Shown piece by piece: positions 58,445 through 64,000 of a stretch of DNA of 64,000 nt. The translations under genes and the position numbers were made by a program. The stretch spans positions 349,934 to 413,933 of the forward strand of contig JAQFVV010006731.1 in assembly GCA_028023455.1 (NCBI GenBank). Reading direction: 5' to 3'. Every line of letters begins with the position of its first letter. The first letter of the stretch is position 1. This DNA comes from Epiperipatus broadwayi (Eukaryota; Onychophora; Udeonychophora; Euonychophora; Peripatidae). The notes under the pieces were generated by a model that did no database searches, was not told where the DNA came from, and worked only from the letters and a program-made list of their open reading frames with translations.

Positions 58445-58905
58445 CTCCACAAAACAAAAACCTAGGATCCAAAAACCAAAAAAATGATTATATTTTAAAT
58501 CCTCTTAATATCTGTTCCCCAGTTAAAAGAAATAAAGTATTCGTTAGAAAAATGATATGGAAAGAAGCCGACTTCAGTGCGTCTGTCCAGCTCCTCTCCC
58601 ACCATCCCACAAAAATGTAAATGCCAGGATTCAAGCACCAAACCTAGGATCCTTAAACCAATAAAGAATGATTGATATTGTTTAATATCCTCTTGAATAT
58701 CTGTTCCCCCAGCTAAAATTTTTCCCCCCCCACCCAAAAGATGAGTTGTTTGTTTATCCTTTGATATTCCCCAACTTAAGAAATGCAAATCAAGCATTCG
58801 CTTGCAGATAAAATGATCATGGAATAGAAGCCGACTTCAGTGTGTCTGTCTAGCTCCTCTCCCACCATCCCACAAAAATGTAAATGCCAGGATTCAAGCA
58901 CCAAG
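58445..58905. repeat. Two-copy direct duplication of about 200 bp
   Basis: AACCTAGGATCC, TATCTGTTCCCC, AGAAGCCGACTTCAGTG and CTCCTCTCCCACCATCCCAC occur in the same order in 58459-58648 and 58650-58905. The second copy has about 60 extra bp, including a pyrimidine-rich TTTTTCCCCCCCCACCC run. A 100-codon minus-strand frame (58797-58495) spans the two copies but has no recognisable domain and follows the duplication, so it is not called a gene. Confidence 0.8.
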
Positions 58906-59640
58906 ATGATGATAATCAATTCTGTGAACTTATAACACAGTCAAGTCCAGTCCTGGCCACAGTAGATAAACATACAGCCCACTCAAAACCCATATAAGAA
59001 TGAAGCTTATAGATTTTATCAGGTATATTATTTTTTTGTGTGTGTTTATTCTATTTAAATTTGATACACATTTCATAAATATATCTTATGTACATACGTA
59101 CACAAACACATCTTTCATGTAACTTGTTAAATTTCCCTTGTTTGCTTAATGCCCATGTGTGAGTTTATAATCCACAGATCACTATCTCACATATTAGTTA
59201 TTTAATCAATTTTCTTATCAAGAAATAAATTTTCCTTTATTTAAATAATTATTGCTTTATTAAGTATTTCTTTATGATTATAGTTTGGTTTTATTAATAT
59301 GATTTATGTAGTGTAATATTTGTTTTGTATATTTAATCGATCTGGGAATGTATTCATATTATAAATGGTATGGGGTAATGGGTTAATAAAATATTTATAT
59401 TATAATTCTAAAGCGACTACTGCCATAATTTTTTTTCTCTTTGTCATTTACTTTCTCTAACTATATTATTAATTAATTATGCAAGTTTTCTGATCCCCAT
59501 TCTTTAACTGAAAAAAGAGTATGCTGAGCTAGAAAATGGGAAATCATCTTACCAGGTCTTAAATCTCTATTTAGCATGAGGATACTTATTTATTATTTTT
59601 TTATGAATAATTATTTATCGGCACACATGCCCTAATATCA
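58906..59640. other. AT-rich interval, nothing recognised
   Basis: No supported feature. Confidence 0.5.
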
Positions 59641-59897
59641 TTTGAACTTGCATATCTTTTCAGGAGGAGAGTTAAATTTCCTTCTAGGAGTGGCGCAAGG
59701 GGTTGATTTAGAGTCACCCCCCAAAGGTATGTAAGAGTCAACCTTTCCATAAGTATCTTCTGTGTCCATAACACTGTTACGGTAAAATTTTGAATTGCTT
59801 CTTACTCCAGCATGTCGCCATATTTTCCCTCATGTTCGGTTTATGCACATTCTCATATTAATGGAGTAAATGGTAACCGGTATAAAAAAGTAATTTT

Positions 59898-59915
59898 TGG
59901 TGCCTAACATGTAAG
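59898..59915 (+). other. Possible decayed primer binding site of gypsy-3
   Basis: TGGTGCCTAACATGTAAG resembles the tRNA-Lys-type primer binding site with C-to-T and G-to-A changes at its CG positions. It lies about 1.3 kb upstream of the gypsy-3 gag, where a leader start is expected. The upstream LTR end is not clearly defined, so this is tentative. Confidence 0.3.
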
Positions 59916-60039
59916 CCTTACTTAACGTGGCCAGTATAGGAAAGACACGGCTGCTAAATGTCTAAAGAAAAGAGAAAATCTCGCAAAATCTCAAAAATAT
60001 TGGGAATGATTTTTTTATAGAGACAAGATTTGAAAAAAG

Positions 60040-60860
60040 AGTTTACGATTACGAAACTTAATAAATAAAAATTCTAAACTTTGTTTTGTTTTTGAAGTGT
60101 CGTTTGTCACAACAGTAGTACTTGTTTAGATTATATTACCATGTGTGCATATTTAAAATAAAAAAGGTTACGATTGAGAATCTTTATAGATAAGAATTCT
60201 AAGTTTTTTTTTTGAAGTGACATTTGTCACTATAATAATACTGACTAGGTTTATTTTGTCGTATATACATATTTAATAAAAATAAAAGGCAGTATAAAAG
60301 TACAAACTGCACAATTAGTAAAAATAAACAGCGGTATATAGGTATAATCAAATCTTAATATATAAGAATTTTAAGCTTTATTTTGTTTTGGAAGCGACCT
60401 TCATCACCACAATAATATTGATTTAAATTGTTTTAGCTATGTATAAATATTTGTAGTAGAAATAAATTTAAAAAAAAATTGAAATAAAAATAGAACAATT
60501 GTGAAAGAAATAGACTGCAGTATATTAAAGTAAACTACGTATTGTATAAAAACAGGTGGTGAATCTTAATAAATAATAACTTTAAATACTGTATTTTGTT
60601 TTTGAAGCAGCCTTTCATGGCTACAGTAATATTGATTTAGATTGTTTTAGCTATATATAAGTGGTTATAGTAAAAATAAATGATAGTATACAAGCATAAA
60701 CTACATATTATATAAAAACAAGCGGCAGAAAGTAAGTCTTTATTGAATAAGGTAGAATTGTGAAGTTGCATGATAGGAAATTTTGTTTTTGACAGCACGC
60801 AACAGTTCAGAATCATAATACTATTCGCAATTGATTTCTTTTCATTTTTATTCGCGATCA
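60040..60860 (+). repeat. Degenerate tandem array in gypsy-3 leader, five units
   Basis: TTTTGTTTTTGAAGYGNC-type cores recur near 60086, 60205, 60385, 60596 and 60782, at intervals of about 120, 180, 211 and 186 bp. Most are preceded by AATCTTAATAWATAAGAATTT and followed by CACNACAATAATATTGAT. Between them runs a TAAAAATAAA...GCAGTATA segment. Array length and unit decay vary. It may have promoter or packaging meaning in the element, which is inference. Confidence 0.65.
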
Positions 60861-61212
60861 ATTTCTTTTCATTTTGTTTTGAAAACAATTCCAATACGTG
60901 CACAATTTAATGTTAGCTTGGTTTTTATATGTTTTTATTGGTGTTTGAAGGGCAATCTCAGAATAATTTTATTATTTATAGTTAATACATGAATGAGAGA
61001 AATATAACTCGGAAGGGAGAAATAAATGACGGGAGGAATAAGGGAAGCTCGGTACGGTGCGCGCTGAATAATTTGATGAAAAGAAATAAGTAAAGAGAAA
61101 TTAAGTTAAACAAAAGTAGTGTTAAACCATAGTGTTAAGAGTTAGTCAAACAAAATATAGTTAAAGCTGTATAACAAAGCAAATATATAAACTGGTAAAA
61201 ATAATACTGCAT

Positions 61213-61860
61213 ATGTGGACAAAATCACAGTACAGAATTAAAAAGTTAGATATGAGTGAGGAGCACAATGAAATAAATGAGGAAAGGGCAGAAGTAAGCC
61301 AGCCTAAAATAACTGAAAGTGGTATAGAGGAAGCAATGGATCCTCAAAGTGAAGGAAAACTGATGGGGAAAATGAAAACAAGGAAAATGATGATGTTTGT
61401 AAATACTATAAGACTCAACCTTAGTCAGATATCTAATCAATTAAAAGAAAGGTCAGAGGAAATAGTACGAGATGTAGCTAAAAGGTTTGATGATTTTAGG
61501 GAAGAAATATCCTTAGGGATTGAAACAAGGTTTCAAGGTGTAGAAGAAAAATGTAGAAGCCTCCATCAGATTAATAGTCATAGGTTGGAAGAAATCCAAA
61601 CAAGGCAGCAAGTAATGGGAGCAGATTGCAAGAGAATACAAGAAATAGGCAAAAGGGTTGAAAGTGAAAAAAGTTATAGCAACAGGATAGAGAAATTAGA
61701 AATGTGCAGAGCGGCGACCAATGATAAAATAGGGGATCTGTGTCAGACTGTTAGCCGGATTGAACAACAGATGGCAAAGATGGAAAGGTTTATCAATACC
61801 ATGAGACTTGACCTCAACCAGATGTCAGATAAAACATATGAGAAGGGAAATGTCAAATGA
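61213..61860 (+). pseudogene. Gypsy-3 gag-like coiled-coil protein
   Basis: A 215-codon open frame. A second ATG (61252, MSEEHNEINEERAE) may be the original start. The product is highly charged and predominantly alpha-helical with heptad-type spacing. An internal repeat with a 131-residue period is visible: FVNTIRLNLSQIS at 62-74 and FINTMRLDLNQMS at 193-205. After the second, a shift of frame near 61835 restores SNEIVERLER, paralleling SEEIVRDVAK of the first, so the original protein was longer. The capsid domain and CCHC knuckle expected of Gag are not seen before the protease. Role as the structural protein is inferred from position. Confidence 0.65.
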
Positions 61861-62065
61861 AATAGTAGAGAGATTGGAGAGAAAGGGAGAATACCTTCAA
61901 CCAAGTAATGAGTCAGAAAAGGAGACAAAACAAGAGTACAGCCATAGCAAGGCTAAACAGAAGAGGAGAAAGCAAAAAAAATAATGGAAAGAAATGTCAA
62001 ATCTAGTATGTTCATGGGAAGACAGAGTACCAAACTAAGCTCTGCAGAACTGTCCTAAGAAAACA

Positions 62066-62437
62066 GTGTTGCTGGAAGGTATTGAGGGAACAACCTTATT
62101 GGACTCAAGGAGTCAGAACTGTGTGATATCGGAGGAACCCATACCAGCGCATATTAAAAAAAATCTGGAGGTCGAGATCCTCCCATTGAAACTCACCCAA
62201 GTAACACTAGCAAACAATCACAAAGTAAAACTTGTGCTGAGACAATTCTGGCTGCAATTAGAAATCAATGGACAAGCAACTCCACATGTGTTTCTAACAA
62301 TGAAAAATTTAATCCATGAGGTGGTGCTCGGTTCAGACTTCTTCCATAGGAGCAAATGTATACTAGACTATAAAAAGGAACTTGTTGTATGCAATGGCCA
62401 AGAAAACCAGATTTTTACTCCATCAGTGATATCATGA
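62066..62437 (+). pseudogene. Gypsy-3 aspartic protease with mutated active site
   Basis: A 123-codon frame shows the retropepsin outline: TTLLDSRSQNCVIS near residues 9-22 at the active site, and HEVVLGSDFF (flap/C-terminal LG.D signature) near residues 88-97. The catalytic Asp-Ser-Gly reads Asp-Ser-Arg, which would abolish activity. The middle has the ANNHKV segment that parallels ANGRKM of gypsy-1. The start ATG is not natural; the protein was originally fused in Gag-Pol. Confidence 0.75.
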
Positions 62438-62499
62438 CAAACGGACATGTTGGCTTAATCAGGCTGCCCTTTAGATATTCTGGTAGAAATGGTGAATGA

Positions 62500-63255
62500 A
62501 ATGAGATTGGTCTCTGTGGAAAGTAAAGAAAGAATTAAAGCTATGCTGCAGAACTATAGCGATATATTCTCAGAAAATCCTGGGATACCTCATAAGTTGA
62601 AAGAGGAGGCGGAAAGCAGTTGGAGTGCAGATGTTGGAGTGGGGAATTATTGAAAAATGTTCTTTTCTCCTTATTACAATCCCCTAGTTATTGTAAGAAA
62701 AAAATGGAGCTGTCCAGCTATGATTAGATGCCCAGCAACTCAATAGAGGGCACAATACCTGATTGTACCATCCCTCTACCCATGAATGATTTATTAATGA
62801 AGTTTAAAGAAAAGAAAGTCTTTTCAACATTCGATTTGACTGCCAGTTATTGACAGATCAAGCTGCACCTAGTGGACCATCAGTACACAGCTTTTACATA
62901 TGGAGGGCATTCTTGTCAATTTAACCGAACGCCTTTTGGTTTGGTCAACAGTGGAGCCAGTTTGCTAAGAAAGATGCCTGGACCAAGTTTTGTCAGTGGA
63001 AGCAAAGAAAATCATAACTATGTATGTGGATGATGGCAGTTGTGGCATCCACATCGCTGGAGAGCATCCTCCAGCAGTTGCAATTATTCTTCAGAGAGTG
63101 CAGGGAAAAGGGAATTAAGATAAACATGAAGAAAAGTGTGTTTGTATCAGAGGGGATTGAATTTCTGGGTCATCTGGTTAGCCAGACAGGGATTAAACCT
63201 CATCCCGATAAAATAAAGATCATCACAAAATTTCCTGTGCCTAAAACTAAACGCT
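62500..63255 (+). pseudogene. Gypsy-3 reverse transcriptase
   Basis: Pieces in shifting frames: NYSDIFSENPGIPH (the usual segment before RT), YYNPLVIVRKK, IPLPMNDLL-type sequence near 62775, FSTFDLTASY (motif A with aspartate, near 62822-62850), QFNRTPFGLVN (near 62917-62946) and YVDD (near 63022, catalytic pair intact). After a frameshift comes FFRECREKGIKINMKKS, then EFLGHLVSQTGIKPHPDKI at 63165-63215. The order is standard for Ty3/gypsy RT. Several stops and frameshifts disable it. Confidence 0.8.
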
Positions 63256-63832
63256 AGTTTCGGTCATTCTTAGGTATATGCAATTTTTACAACAGGTTTT
63301 GTGAAAAATTTGCCGACCAAATGGAACCTCTTTTGAAGCTGCTCAGAAAGGAAACAAGGTGGAACTGTACTGCAGATCAAGAGGAAGCCTTCAAAGGGTT
63401 AAGATGAGCTTTGTAAAACAGGTTGTGCTCACATAACCAGACTTTGGCAAACCATTTTTACTTCAAACTGATGGTAGCAGGTATGGGTTGGCTGTCACCT
63501 TGTCTCAGATCCAACTGAATGGGAGAATAGGGGTGTTGTATTTCATAAGCTGTTTATTGAAGGGGCATTAGATCAATTACATGGTCACAGAGAAGGAGTC
63601 TCTAGCCATTGTATGGGCTTTCCAAAAATTTCAACCCATGTTATTGGGATCTGAGGTGGTGGTGATCACCAACCACAAGAGTTCAGAGTTCCTCAACCAT
63701 AGTTACCTCAATAATAGCCATTTTGTGAGATGGAGTCTGTTCCTCCAGGAGTTCAATTGCGGCTCATTACTGGGTAAAGGCACTGAAAATGTAGTTGCTG
63801 ATACTTTAAGTCGCCATCTCGTGCCTCTCTAG
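63256..63832 (+). pseudogene. Gypsy-3 RNase H domain
   Basis: It follows RT: SFLGICNFYNRF (RT connection), then LLQTDGSRYGLAV with the first catalytic Asp (near 63465). The frame at 63581-63832 follows with VTEKESLAIVWAFQKFQPML, then VVVITNHKSSEFL, then GTENVVADTLSRH. RNase H removes the RNA strand of the hybrid. The third motif reads TNHK where the family has TDHK, so one metal-binding Asp is lost. VADTLSR with its Asp is intact. The stop at 63830-63832 ends the frame and linker-like sequence follows. Confidence 0.8.
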
Positions 63833-64000
63833 CAAAGGCATTTGAACGTGGACCAAACATACATGATGAACATGACCTTAAGTGTGGATCAATCCATAGA
63901 GCATGAACTAGCTCACATAGCTGTAGAGCAACACGACGATGCAGGTTTAAATCAAATTATAATGCAGTGTCAGGACTAAATCCTAAGAGATGATTCAATA
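63833..64000 (+). other. RNase H-integrase linker of gypsy-3, cut by window end
   Basis: Degenerate sequence in line with the pol frame (for instance ELAHIAVEQHDDAGLNQIIM). The zinc-binding start of the integrase is expected further right and is not included. Confidence 0.5.

Larger units (their letters stand above)
59916..64000 (+). mobile_element. Gypsy-3 LTR retrotransposon internal region, runs off the window
   Basis: Plus-strand order: leader with a degenerate tandem array (60040-60860), gag-like ORF (61213), protease (62066), RT (about 62500-63255), RNase H (to 63832), then linker sequence up to the window end, where integrase would be expected. This is the canonical Ty3/gypsy order. 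Every domain carries at least one break or lost key residue. It is a different family from gypsy-1, as the gag and RT segments share little. Confidence 0.85.

Noticed and set aside
58495-58797. 100-codon minus-strand frame with WHLHFCGMVGEELD
   Set aside because: It spans a two-copy DNA duplication, and the related copy does not keep the frame; no domain was recognised.

Overview
The window looks like repeat-dense intergenic or intronic DNA from an AT-rich invertebrate animal. I found no intact host gene, rRNA gene, functional tRNA gene or CRISPR array, and nothing bacterial. The mix of mobile elements fits a metazoan: RTE-type LINEs, Ty3/gypsy LTR retrotransposons with protease, RT, RNase H and integrase pieces, Penelope-like elements (PLEs) with GIY-YIG domains, fold-back/MITE-like palindromes, tRNA-related SINEs and long (TA)n tracts. 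The species cannot be fixed from this. An interstitial GGGTTAG-rich minisatellite is weak evidence against an insect (TTAGG telomeres).

Layout. 1-6 kb: one decayed RTE copy on the + strand (1870-5930), split by two inverted-repeat insertions. 6-14 kb: SINE-like pieces, an exact 112-bp palindrome, a diverged duplication and a fossil gypsy integrase on the minus strand. 14-21 kb: mostly featureless AT-rich DNA with a tRNA-like pseudogene, a double E-box palindrome and a hairpin MITE. 21.5-24.1 kb: a broken LINE with a C-terminal CCHC motif. 25-27.9 kb: the best-preserved element, an RTE LINE on the minus strand (endonuclease, RT and a GATGAT-type tail), followed at 28.6-29.5 kb by a decayed relative. 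31.5-34.7 kb: Penelope-like elements as two adjacent inverted dimers of two families. 36.8-38.9 kb: two related satellite-like families in direct and inverted copies.

The 39-55 kb region is the most unusual. Five copies (A-E) of a roughly 2.2-kb LTR-like repeat surround two oppositely oriented gypsy remnants, and copies C and D meet head to head as a 1.56-kb-arm palindrome. Copy A is followed 22 bp later by a recognisable tRNA-Lys-type primer binding site. 55-59 kb carries a further RTE fragment, a SINE, a 31-bp minisatellite and a duplicated block. From about 59.9 kb to the window end lies a third gypsy element on the + strand: a possible decayed PBS, a leader with a degenerate tandem array, a coiled-coil gag-like ORF, protease, RT and RNase H, running off the right edge before integrase.

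All element proteins are broken by stops, frameshifts or lost catalytic residues. The strongest recurring theme is inverted duplication: at least ten separate palindromic structures from 112 bp to several kb. The youngest are the PLE dimers, whose arms are nearly identical.
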